The notes beneath the pieces were generated by a model, which did no database searches, had not been told where the DNA came from, and saw only the letters and a program-made list of their open reading frames with translations. Source: Chitinophagaceae bacterium (GTDB taxonomy: Bacteria > Bacteroidota > Bacteroidia > Chitinophagales > Chitinophagaceae). Taken from it: 64,000 bases of DNA. A program made the position numbers and the translations under genes. The DNA lies in the NCBI GenBank assembly GCA_016719165.1, contig JADKAJ010000001.1, positions 496,001-560,000 on the forward strand. The letters are read 5' to 3'. Each line of letters begins with the position of its first letter. Within the stretch, counting starts at the first letter, position 1. Shown one piece after another: positions 44,542 to 52,839 of the stretch.

Positions 44542-46212
44542 TCAGAGGCAACTATCTTTTCGCCAGGTTAAGGTTACCCTGCAACCACCCATTAATGCCT
44601 GTAAAACATTCCATTTATAGGATAGGGGTGTATGCGCCCCCAACAATTTTGCTTTTGCAAAACTGATACCTGCATCTTTGTTTATTTCAGTAAAAGGTAA
44701 CTGGCCCGAAGCCAGGACACGGTTCTCAGAAGGTATTAATGAGTGATTTTGTATCCACAATTTTGCTTCCTGGTTCGAATTTATCACAGGTATGCCTATT
44801 TCTTTCCACCAACTTACTTTTTTTCCATTGATTTCTCCTAATTGAAAAACAAATTCCACTTTGTCCCTGTCAACCACGTCATATTCCACCACAAAGGCAA
44901 TCTCGTCACAATCATCACCTGTGCTTAATATGCCGCTGGCAGCAGGAGGTGGAGTAGGAAACGGGTAGAACAAGCCGGCATACTGTTTATCTGTGGGCGA
45001 AAAATCCAAGTTCCATGGAATACTATCACCGGTTGTAGTAAATTCTTTTGGAACAGGGTACAGCATTATGGATTTACTGTCGAATGAAGAGTAGTTGGTG
45101 GAAGTATAGGAGAATTTAGTAAAGATATTTTGATCCACCTGCTCCCTGGTCCAATAATTGGGTGCTGCAGCGTAATGGGCATACACTTTTTCTTTATCCC
45201 ACGGAATGGCAGTACCAAAAGTTTGGTGTTCATGTACAAAACCAAGGGCATGACCAAATTCATGTAATATCACCTGCCTGATAAAAGGTGACCCTGCAGG
45301 CAGGCTGGTGAGCCAACCAAAATTCATAGTGGTTTGTGTTACAGGTGCAAGCAATGCATCCCGGCCTATCATAGAATAGGAACCGGCACCTTCTTTAAAT
45401 CCTACCCTTATTTTTCCGTCGGCCAAATTGGTTACAAATTCAATTTTTATATTGGCATACATTTCCCACTCTTTTGCATATTGTTTTACCAGGTCAATAA
45501 GGAAGATGCTGCCACCTACAATATCAAAACTCACCGTTATGGTTTCTCCCGGCTCCCACATTTTTTCCGTATAAGTGGCTAATGACTGACGGATAAAGGC
45601 AATGGGTGAAACAGTTCCGTCTGTATTTATTTTATATTGCGCAATATAGTTTGTGGGAATACGGGCTGGCAACGGCCTGCTGCCTACAGGCGGAAAATCG
45701 GTACAGGTGGCTGGGTAACTCAAGTCAAAGTCTTTTTTCTTCACTGGAACTATGTCCTTTTTACGTACAGGATTAAAAACAAGAAGTGAATCATTCTTGG
45801 TGGCGGGATTGTTATTCAATTCCTGTTTTTTCATGGTCCATCTGCCCCGCTGTGTAAATTTTGAATTGCTGCCTGCATCTTCCAGTCTTTGCCAGTACCC
45901 GCTTATTGTGTTGCTATCTTTTTTTATATCGCCGCCGCAGGCATATTGCTGCACATCATTAACGTATTTATAGACGATCCTGACATTATCCTCTTTTACA
46001 GAATATGTGCCTTCTGCCAGAATTTTATTATTCTGGTTTACTACGTTCATTTTTCCTCCTGGCAAAAATTCGAACGAGAAGTAATAAGGATTATCTATCT
46101 CATTGTTGCCATAAGTACCTGTCCATCTTCCTTCCAATAAGAAGTTATGAGGTTGAGCAAACAGGGTATTGCTAAAAAAAGCCAGGCAGAAACAGAAAAT
46201 TATTTTTCTCAT
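44542..46212 (-). CDS. Secreted M12 (astacin-like) zinc metallopeptidase
   Basis: The 556-residue protein has a signal peptide and an N-terminal lipocalin-like domain (about 22-130, LLEGRWTGTYGNNE). The catalytic domain (about 190-420) has the zinc motif HEFGHALGFVHEH (His317, His321, His327) and the Met-turn SIMLYP (Met383). A C-terminal region of about 130 residues has no recognised domain and no T9SS tail. It is the last gene of the run that begins with the RCC1 gene. Confidence 0.87.
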   Translation of the reverse strand: MRKIIFCFCLAFFSNTLFAQPHNFLLEGRWTGTYGNNEIDNPYYFSFEFLPGGKMNVVNQNNKILAEGTYSVKEDNVRIVYKYVNDVQQYACGGDIKKDSNTISGYWQRLEDAGSNSKFTQRGRWTMKKQELNNNPATKNDSLLVFNPVRKKDIVPVKKKDFDLSYPATCTDFPPVGSRPLPARIPTNYIAQYKINTDGTVSPIAFIRQSLATYTEKMWEPGETITVSFDIVGGSIFLIDLVKQYAKEWEMYANIKIEFVTNLADGKIRVGFKEGAGSYSMIGRDALLAPVTQTTMNFGWLTSLPAGSPFIRQVILHEFGHALGFVHEHQTFGTAIPWDKEKVYAHYAAAPNYWTREQVDQNIFTKFSYTSTNYSSFDSKSIMLYPVPKEFTTTGDSIPWNLDFSPTDKQYAGLFYPFPTPPPAASGILSTGDDCDEIAFVVEYDVVDRDKVEFVFQLGEINGKKVSWWKEIGIPVINSNQEAKLWIQNHSLIPSENRVLASGQLPFTEINKDAGISFAKAKLLGAHTPLSYKWNVLQALMGGCRVTLTWRKDSCL

Positions 46213-46248
46213 ATCTATTTATTTTTCGAATAGCCTGTTCCGGTATTA

Positions 46249-48099
46249 CTATTCATAGGTTGTTTTAATATTGCCCAGATAGTAGACATCATTTTTATTA
46301 TCGCTGAATTCACCTTTGTACCTGCTGAAAGTGTAAATATTATAATGGGCTGTTGTTAAGAAAACATCCGGCAGATCGGCAATCGTTTTGCCATTATCAA
46401 TGACCACTAATCCGTTTCCTTTTCTTTGTAATTGCAGTTTGTGGTTGTTTTTATCTTTATAAAAATCCGGCAATACTATCCGCTTGTTGAATGCCAGGGA
46501 TTCCCTTTTATCATAGGAGTATACAGTAAGTGTACCTCCTCCATTCCAGTAAGGATCGAACCAAAGGATAACCCGGTTAAAGTTGCCGGCATATCCATTA
46601 TATAAACTCCAGAACATTTCCTGGTTATCATCCAGGCGGTACCTTTCGCCGGTATTATCATAATCAATATCTCCTAGCGTTACTGTGAAAGAGCCGCTGT
46701 TATAAGCAATATCTTCATTCCATAGCAGATCAAAAGATAAATTGAATTTATCTTTTATTGCTTTGTTATACTGGCGGGGATACCAATAGCCATCTTTAGT
46801 GATTGTAAGCCATTTGCTGCCCTTGTTTGTTTGTACGATAGCATTTTTCATTCCCAGCCATCCCATCGGGAATTGCCCATCTGCCGTATTGTCGAAACTA
46901 GCGTTTACAGGCCCTTTGTCTTCCTGTTTGGAATTTGTTTCCTTTTTAATTTCTGTGACAGACGCATTCAGATTATTTATTCCATTTGGTTTTTTTGCAG
47001 GTTCTCCCACCATTTTCGCCAGCACATCCATGTTGAACTGGCTATGGAATAAATCCATAAAATTCTTTTTGGGTAAGTCATCATCATCCCTTCTTACAAA
47101 AAAAGCGATACACTGCGGTTCGTCTTTTGGTTTAGTTTTATCAAAAAAATCGAGATTATCCACCCATGCATTATATCCATTTTCGGGAGTTGCCATTAAT
47201 CTTTCCGGGTAAAAATGAGATTCATTTACACTGGTTACATAAGCAACTGCATTAATGGTTGACTGCTGCATGGCTACATTATACCAATTTGATATTTTTT
47301 CTAGTTCATCTTTGTGCTTTTGTAAGATTTCTTTATTTTTTCTAATGATTTCGGGCCAATAATTTTGATTTTGCTTTTCTGCTGCTGAAAGCCCATTGTA
47401 TTTTTTCTGATCATCCGCTACTAATTTTTCAAAGCGGAGTACTTCCTGCTTCACTCTTTTTTCATGATGCGTCTTGTACGCCGTAAAAAGTTCACTATTA
47501 CTCATTTTTCTCCAAGGCAAATCTTTTCTTCCGGAAAAAAAATAGCAATGTTTAATTATTTCATCAGGCCGGTACTGGCTGTAGATTATTTTATTGCCGG
47601 TTGCATCTGTCTGTACTTCGATATTAGAAACCCTTATTTTAGATTGATTAAACGTTATACCGGTTCCCTGCTCCGGCAGTGGGAATTTCTCTCCTTCTAT
47701 CTGATTCATTGAAAAATAAGCCCAACAGCCAGTTACCGCTTCAGGTTTCAGTTCATTGTATGCTTTAAGGCATTCAAATTTTTTCAGCATCAGGTAACAT
47801 TCATAAGCAACAGGGCTTGTGGTACTGTACCAAAATGCTTTTCCTTTGGGGAATGCAATACTGTTGGTAGCATGCAAACCATCTAATGCAACTGGCATGA
47901 TACGCTGCATTTCTTTCCGGATGGGGTCACTATATTTCCATTGGCTGGCGGGAATGGGATCCTGAATAGAAGGTGCAATATTCTGCCACACCCATTTGCC
48001 GGGCACTTTGTTTACGTCTAGTGTGTTGCAGTCTGCTTTTTGCTGGGCAGTAAGGGTGGAAGTAATCAGACAAAGAAGTGCAATCAGATTGTATTTCAT
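46249..48099 (-). CDS. Large secreted protein with C-terminal jelly-roll-like domain
   Basis: The 616-residue protein has a signal peptide (to about residue 19). The middle has a helical part (about 205-290) and a block PWRKMSNSELFTAYKTHHE. The C-terminal 200 residues look like a concanavalin/laminin-G fold (FNLSFDLLWNEDIAYNSGSF). The gene at the right edge of the window encodes a protein of the same layout. Function is unknown. Confidence 0.6.
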   Translation of the reverse strand: MKYNLIALLCLITSTLTAQQKADCNTLDVNKVPGKWVWQNIAPSIQDPIPASQWKYSDPIRKEMQRIMPVALDGLHATNSIAFPKGKAFWYSTTSPVAYECYLMLKKFECLKAYNELKPEAVTGCWAYFSMNQIEGEKFPLPEQGTGITFNQSKIRVSNIEVQTDATGNKIIYSQYRPDEIIKHCYFFSGRKDLPWRKMSNSELFTAYKTHHEKRVKQEVLRFEKLVADDQKKYNGLSAAEKQNQNYWPEIIRKNKEILQKHKDELEKISNWYNVAMQQSTINAVAYVTSVNESHFYPERLMATPENGYNAWVDNLDFFDKTKPKDEPQCIAFFVRRDDDDLPKKNFMDLFHSQFNMDVLAKMVGEPAKKPNGINNLNASVTEIKKETNSKQEDKGPVNASFDNTADGQFPMGWLGMKNAIVQTNKGSKWLTITKDGYWYPRQYNKAIKDKFNLSFDLLWNEDIAYNSGSFTVTLGDIDYDNTGERYRLDDNQEMFWSLYNGYAGNFNRVILWFDPYWNGGGTLTVYSYDKRESLAFNKRIVLPDFYKDKNNHKLQLQRKGNGLVVIDNGKTIADLPDVFLTTAHYNIYTFSRYKGEFSDNKNDVYYLGNIKTTYE

Positions 48100-48110
48100 C
48101 TGTTGAACTA

Positions 48111-49454
48111 TTAGTTTGTTTTGAATAAAGTATATTTCATAGAACTATTATCCGAGTCTTCCATATACAGCAGAAAACCTCCCTTTACTGCAATGAGTTG
48201 GGCTTTGTATGTTGTTGTTTTAGCCTTGTAGCGGTTGGTGACAGTAAGGCTCCAGTCAGTAACAGAAAAATTTCCTTTATAGTCCTGTCCGCCAAATTGA
48301 GCACCACCACTATTCATACTGGCACTGCGGTAGGTGCTGCTGTAAGTACCGTTGCTGTTAAATGTAAATTCATCAGTAGATGATACAGCACTCATGCCTG
48401 CATACGTACCACTGTAAACATTATAATATTCCACGCCACCGCCACCGCTTCCCTTCCAGGTGCCAATAATATCATTGGCAGTCAGGGCAAACCGGTTGGC
48501 ATTCAGCATAGGGTCTATATCATTGGGATGAGGAAACTGCTGCTGGTAGTTGTTTTGATCAGGAGCAATGACCACTATCGGTCTTGCTCCACCACTGTAC
48601 ACAATTTTAATAGCCACGAAACAGGATTTACCGGTTTTCTTTTTTACCGCATTTGCTTGTATGTGGTAAATAACAGGGTACTGTACACCGCTCCATTTTT
48701 GTACGTTACTAACATTGAAATAGGGCTCTACATATTTGCTCCAGTAATATTCCGGTGCATCAATGGTATTGGGCCGGGCATCATCCAATGCTTTGTCTGT
48801 ATAATGCAGGCGTAGTTCCGTACCTGCTTTGGTAAGTTTTACATAATCATTGTTGACGATAGCCGTCCAGCCATCATCAAAGCTGGTGGTGGAATTAGTG
48901 ATACCACCGGTGTTATTATTTGAAACAGGAATATTGTTTTGCTGAGTAGCCTGATTTGGTTTTCTTACCAGTTTTCTGCTATCTGCTTTTATCCCCAATA
49001 TAAATTTATCGATAACGGCAGCATATTTTTCGTCATTAAAAATAGAAACGGCACACCAGCTGATATCATTTTGTGTAAAAGTGGAAACTGCAACAATAAA
49101 TGGTATTCCATCCATGGCAGCCTGGCTTGCACCGGTTACTACTTCCCAACCATTTTGTTTTTCTGTCTGGGTGGTCGGTGGTTCTGTAAGGTTATAAGGT
49201 TTGACTGCAAAATGCTCCCAGTCGGTTTTAAAATTTGCAGCAGGGTCTGATGAACCTTGCTGTGCCGCCCATATATGTATTTGACAGAACGAGTTGCCTT
49301 CTCGTTTCTCATAGAGCAGGCGTTCTTTTTGTTCTTTTAAAACAAAACCGGCGGGTGCTGAGTATGAAAAAATATCATATTTCTTTATACTTTGTCCAGC
49401 TGATTGCAAGAGGATTGAAAAGAAAAATAGTAGTAAGATTGAGAAATGTTTCAT
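48111..49454 (-). CDS. Secreted two-domain protein, family member 1 (PsbP-like plus lipocalin-like)
   Basis: The 447-residue protein has a signal peptide, an N-terminal domain (about 22-160, YDIFSYSAPAGFVLKEQKE), a T/N/Q-rich linker and a second domain starting TTSFDDGWTAIVNND. It ends with a lipocalin-like barrel (about 335-447, GTWKGSGGGGVEYYNVYSGT). Two paralogs lie at 57088-58476 and 58505-59854. Function is unknown. Confidence 0.65.
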   Translation of the reverse strand: MKHFSILLLFFFSILLQSAGQSIKKYDIFSYSAPAGFVLKEQKERLLYEKREGNSFCQIHIWAAQQGSSDPAANFKTDWEHFAVKPYNLTEPPTTQTEKQNGWEVVTGASQAAMDGIPFIVAVSTFTQNDISWCAVSIFNDEKYAAVIDKFILGIKADSRKLVRKPNQATQQNNIPVSNNNTGGITNSTTSFDDGWTAIVNNDYVKLTKAGTELRLHYTDKALDDARPNTIDAPEYYWSKYVEPYFNVSNVQKWSGVQYPVIYHIQANAVKKKTGKSCFVAIKIVYSGGARPIVVIAPDQNNYQQQFPHPNDIDPMLNANRFALTANDIIGTWKGSGGGGVEYYNVYSGTYAGMSAVSSTDEFTFNSNGTYSSTYRSASMNSGGAQFGGQDYKGNFSVTDWSLTVTNRYKAKTTTYKAQLIAVKGGFLLYMEDSDNSSMKYTLFKTN

Positions 49455-49483
49455 GATCGGTCATTATTTTAATTCACTTTTAT

Positions 49484-51013
49484 TTATTCTTCGTACGTAA
49501 TTAAAACTTTAAATGGTTTTGAAAGGATGTTTGCAGAATTCCCCGGGGTATTAAAAACCCAGATAGAATTGTTATAGATGTCGTAATTGTATTGAACACC
49601 CGTAATATGGGTTGATGAAGGCGGGGTGTATATATTAGTTTCAGACTCCACCAACACACTTACAGATAAAATTTTTGAGAAGACCAAGCCGTGTGGGATA
49701 TTAGTGTCTCCCCCTTCTGTCGAAGCAGTTGTACCTGTTAGTTTTTTTACTTTTATGGATGGGGCATCACTACCCAACTTCGTAAAACCGTTTACTTCCA
49801 GTTTGGTGGTTGGGCTAGTGGTTCCCATACCAACATTTCCGTTACTGGTATTCATCACAAAACTCCAGCCGCTGCTATTTCCATAAAAACCCACCTGCTC
49901 GTTACTTTGCATTCCAATAAAAGCTGGGATATCTGTATTGAGTGTATTATTTAAAAAGATACCTGCACTGTTATTCAAATCGCCACCGCTGCGGATACGC
50001 ATACGACCACTTACATCAAGGCGGTAGCCGGGATCAATATTACCAATGCCTACATTACCGTCATTACGTACTAAAAAACGAGATGTACCGCCTGTATAGA
50101 CTTCTAAAGCATTTCGTGTGCTACCTGCATCAGCTGTTCTAACTTCTAATCCCCAGCCAGTGGCATCCTGGTTCTCGATACTTGCAGCAAAAATGTTTGC
50201 TGCGGACTTTTGAACGTGAAGTGGGTATCCCGGGTTTGTCGTGCCAATGCCAACATTGCCATTGCGAAGCACAGTTAAAGCATTGCTTCGTATACTACCG
50301 GAACCATTGCCAATTTGAAAAATCCTGTCTGTGGGTGCTGTTAGATTAACATCTGGATTGTCGGTATTGTCATTCCAGATGCCAGTAGTAAAACTTCCTC
50401 TTGCTTTTGCAAATGTTTGTTCTCCGGTACTGAAGGAATAGTTTCCACTTGCAGTTGTGCTTCTGCCAGTGGCGGTGGAAACAAGACCTGATGCGGTATT
50501 GCTTTGCCCCATTGCTGTGGAGTAATTTCCGCTGGCTATAGTCGAAGCGCCCATACTGGTGGCTGAAAAACCACTAGCTTCTGTACCGTTGCCCATACTG
50601 GTAGACACTTCCCCGCTGGCATAGGTGCCAAACCCCATACTGGTAGCCACTGAGTTAATTGCTGAGGTGTATTGTCCCATACTGGTGGAAAAACGACCGC
50701 TTGCTTTTGTGCTATGCCCTGTAGCAAATGAAAGTATGCCTATGTTATCCCTGTCCCATTCTGTGTCCATAACGTAGCCAGTTCTAAAAGCACCCAATGC
50801 CGGAAACCACATTGTTCTGGTGCCAGCACCCTGCACAGGCGGATTGATAGTGGTAGTAAAAGGCGGAATGGAAACAGTACCGCTAAGCAATACAGCACTG
50901 TCAGTAACATGAAACCTTGCTAACGGTGTGGTAGTGCCAATGCCTACATTTTGAGCAGCAGCAATAAAAATCATTGCACTGTATATACATGACAGGAAGA
51001 CTTTCTTTTTCAT
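49484..51013 (-). CDS. Secreted YadA-head-like repeat protein
   Basis: The 509-residue protein has a signal peptide (IFIAAAQNVGIGTTTPLARF) and about eight 14-residue YadA/Hep-Hag-like repeats (96-210, pattern TASGxxSTxMG). Tail-fibre-like repeats with NVGIGTTNPGYPLHVQK follow, and a C-terminal beta-rich end. There is no membrane anchor or trimeric autotransporter barrel. It is probably a trimeric, fibre-like surface or secreted protein. It begins 2 bp after the RCC1 gene stop. Confidence 0.75.
   Translation of the reverse strand: MKKKVFLSCIYSAMIFIAAAQNVGIGTTTPLARFHVTDSAVLLSGTVSIPPFTTTINPPVQGAGTRTMWFPALGAFRTGYVMDTEWDRDNIGILSFATGHSTKASGRFSTSMGQYTSAINSVATSMGFGTYASGEVSTSMGNGTEASGFSATSMGASTIASGNYSTAMGQSNTASGLVSTATGRSTTASGNYSFSTGEQTFAKARGSFTTGIWNDNTDNPDVNLTAPTDRIFQIGNGSGSIRSNALTVLRNGNVGIGTTNPGYPLHVQKSAANIFAASIENQDATGWGLEVRTADAGSTRNALEVYTGGTSRFLVRNDGNVGIGNIDPGYRLDVSGRMRIRSGGDLNNSAGIFLNNTLNTDIPAFIGMQSNEQVGFYGNSSGWSFVMNTSNGNVGMGTTSPTTKLEVNGFTKLGSDAPSIKVKKLTGTTASTEGGDTNIPHGLVFSKILSVSVLVESETNIYTPPSSTHITGVQYNYDIYNNSIWVFNTPGNSANILSKPFKVLITYEE
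50384..50728 (-). repeat. YadA-head-like 42-bp tandem repeats
   Basis: About eight degenerate 14-residue units (consensus G-x-x-T-x-ASG-x-x-ST-x-M) lie in the fibre-like gene. Confidence 0.7.
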
Positions 51014-51015
51014 TT

Positions 51016-52671
51016 TTACTGTTTAATGATTTTATATGTTGTTGTTCCGTTTGTTGTTTGTAAACGCAGCAGGTATAAACCCGGTGACAATTTGTCAAGC
51101 TTAATGGTGTACCTGTTGATTGATGGACCAATTTTATCGGTACGCAGTATGTTGCCATTTAAATTTATCAATTGCAGTGTTTTACTTCCTTCTTCGCCGA
51201 AATAGACTGTGGTCTCGTTATGCACTGGATTGGGCGCAATAAATGTGTTCGTTCGCAAATCACTTTTGTGTAAAACAATTATTGTAGAGTAAGTAAACCT
51301 GCCATCCAAATCAATTTGTTTAATGCGGTAATAATTTTTACCAAGGGTAGGAGAGGTATGCAAAAAATCATAGCGTTGCGTCAGGCTGCTGTTTCCTGCA
51401 GCTCCAACTGTTCCAATTTTTGAATAATTGATTCCATTACTGCTGTGTTCAATTTCAAAATATTTGGTATTAGTTTCAGAAGTGGTGGCCCATTTTATCT
51501 GTGCTGCATTGCTTTGCCATTGACCATTTATATAGAGCCAGGTAACAGGTAAAATGAAATTGCAGGAAATTTGCACCGGGATATTGCGTTCCGCATTAGT
51601 ACCATCACCTAATTGGCCGGCATCATTATTACCCCATGCCCAAAGCGAATTATCGGTTTTTATAGAAAAGGTATAATCTGCTCCGGGGGCAATTTGTCCC
51701 CAGTTAGTAGCCGTGCCAATTTGTACCGGAGAATTTCTATTTGCATTAGTACCATCACCTAACTGGCCACGAAAATTCCGGCCCCATGCCCATAAAGTGC
51801 CATCTGTTTTAGTTGCTATTGAATGTTCCTCTCCGGCAGAAACGCTTTGCCAGTTGGTTGCTGCGCCTATTAGTGTTGGTTGATTTTGATTAGTGTTGGT
51901 TCCATCACCTAATGCACCATAATTATTATCGCCCCATGCCCAAAGGCTGCCATTTGTTTTTATTGCTATGCTGTGGAACCATCCTGCAGCAATTTGCCCC
52001 CAATCATTATCAAAACCAATTGCTGTAGGAACGTCTTTGTTGGTATAAGTGCCATCGCCTAATTGGCCATTCAAATTATAACCCCAAGACCACAAACTGC
52101 CATCTGATTTGGTGGCAATAGAATTATAAGGTCCTGTAGTAATGTTTTGCCAGTTGGTTGCTGTTCCTACTTGCAGCGGTGTTGCCACACTGTTGGGTGG
52201 CAACGCATTGCCACACTGGCCATACTGGTTGCCACCCCAGGCCCATAAACTGCCATCTGTTTTTATTGCAATGTTATGTTCAGTCCCTGCACTTATAGTA
52301 GCCCAGTCAGTAGCTGTTCCAATTTGTATTGGAACGGTACTATTGTTAATAGTGCCATCTCCCAGTTGTGCTTCTGAATTTCGGCCCCAGGCCCAAAGTG
52401 TTCCGTCTGTTTTAATGGCCATCGAATGTTCTGCTCCGGCAGCAATAACTTGCCAGTTAGTAGCTGTTCCAATTTGTCCAGGAGCATTACTGTTGTTATT
52501 GGTGCCATTGCCTAATTGTCCACTGGTATTATCACCCCAGCCCCAAAGAGTACCATCAGTTTTGATTGCTAATGTATGAGCATAACCGGCAGATACTTTT
52601 ACCCAGCATTGCGCATTGGTTTGAATAGTTGCCGTAACGAGAATAAACAGGAGGTAAAAAGTATTTTTCAT
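51016..52671 (-). CDS. RCC1-propeller protein with T9SS type A sorting domain
   Basis: The 551-residue protein has a signal peptide and seven RCC1 repeats of about 50 residues (22-373, consensus AGxxHSxAIKTDGTLWAWG), enough for a seven-bladed propeller. A linker contains an Ig-like segment (YFEIEHSSNGINYSKIGTVG), followed by a Por-secretion tail (FIAPNPVHNETTVYF to LYLLRLQTTN). It is exported by Sec and T9SS. First gene of a five-gene run. Confidence 0.88.
   Translation of the reverse strand: MKNTFYLLFILVTATIQTNAQCWVKVSAGYAHTLAIKTDGTLWGWGDNTSGQLGNGTNNNSNAPGQIGTATNWQVIAAGAEHSMAIKTDGTLWAWGRNSEAQLGDGTINNSTVPIQIGTATDWATISAGTEHNIAIKTDGSLWAWGGNQYGQCGNALPPNSVATPLQVGTATNWQNITTGPYNSIATKSDGSLWSWGYNLNGQLGDGTYTNKDVPTAIGFDNDWGQIAAGWFHSIAIKTNGSLWAWGDNNYGALGDGTNTNQNQPTLIGAATNWQSVSAGEEHSIATKTDGTLWAWGRNFRGQLGDGTNANRNSPVQIGTATNWGQIAPGADYTFSIKTDNSLWAWGNNDAGQLGDGTNAERNIPVQISCNFILPVTWLYINGQWQSNAAQIKWATTSETNTKYFEIEHSSNGINYSKIGTVGAAGNSSLTQRYDFLHTSPTLGKNYYRIKQIDLDGRFTYSTIIVLHKSDLRTNTFIAPNPVHNETTVYFGEEGSKTLQLINLNGNILRTDKIGPSINRYTIKLDKLSPGLYLLRLQTTNGTTTYKIIKQ
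51552..52608 (-). repeat. Seven tandem RCC1 repeats of about 150 bp
   Basis: Seven units of 50-51 codons, each with TDGTLWAWG-like and GQLGDGT-like cores. Close DNA similarity between units suggests expansion by duplication. Confidence 0.8.
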
Positions 52672-52691
52672 GCCTTTTGATTTAACGGATA

Positions 52692-52722
52692 CAAAGCTTC
52701 AATTAATCAGCAAGGGAAACAA
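52692..52722 (-). promoter_or_regulatory. Possible promoter of the RCC1-protease gene run
   Basis: On the minus strand TTG (at 52722-52720), a 20-base spacer and AAGCTTTG (52699-52692) match the Bacteroidota pattern with one mismatch in the -7 box. The RCC1 gene starts at 52671. Confidence 0.4.
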
Positions 52723-52746
52723 TCCCCCAAACACCTGTATTTGCCG

Positions 52747-52762
52747 TCCCCTGTTCAGGGGA
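52747..52762. promoter_or_regulatory. Inverted repeat in the divergent kinase/RCC1 control region
   Basis: TCCCCTG (52747-52753) TT CAGGGGA (52756-52762) is a perfect 7-bp inverted repeat with a two-base centre. NarL-type regulators often bind heptamer inverted repeats. It sits upstream of both divergent promoters. A similar site is at 60476-60495. Confidence 0.55.
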
Positions 52763-52775
52763 TTTTGGATAAAAA

Positions 52776-52808
52776 CTTGGAAATGTGCTGAATGTTACTC
52801 TACTTTTA
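52776..52808 (+). promoter_or_regulatory. Possible promoter of the sensor kinase gene
   Basis: CTTG (52776-52779), a 21-base spacer and TACTTTTA (52801-52808) match TTTG-N-TAnnTTTG with one mismatch in each box. The ATG of the kinase gene is at 52840. Confidence 0.4.
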
Positions 52809-52839
52809 ATAATAATTTCCTGCAAAAGCATTTTAGCTT

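Noticed and set aside
51552..52608. Regular repeats that could suggest a CRISPR or satellite array
   Set aside because: The period is 150 bp, the frame stays open, and the units encode RCC1 blades.
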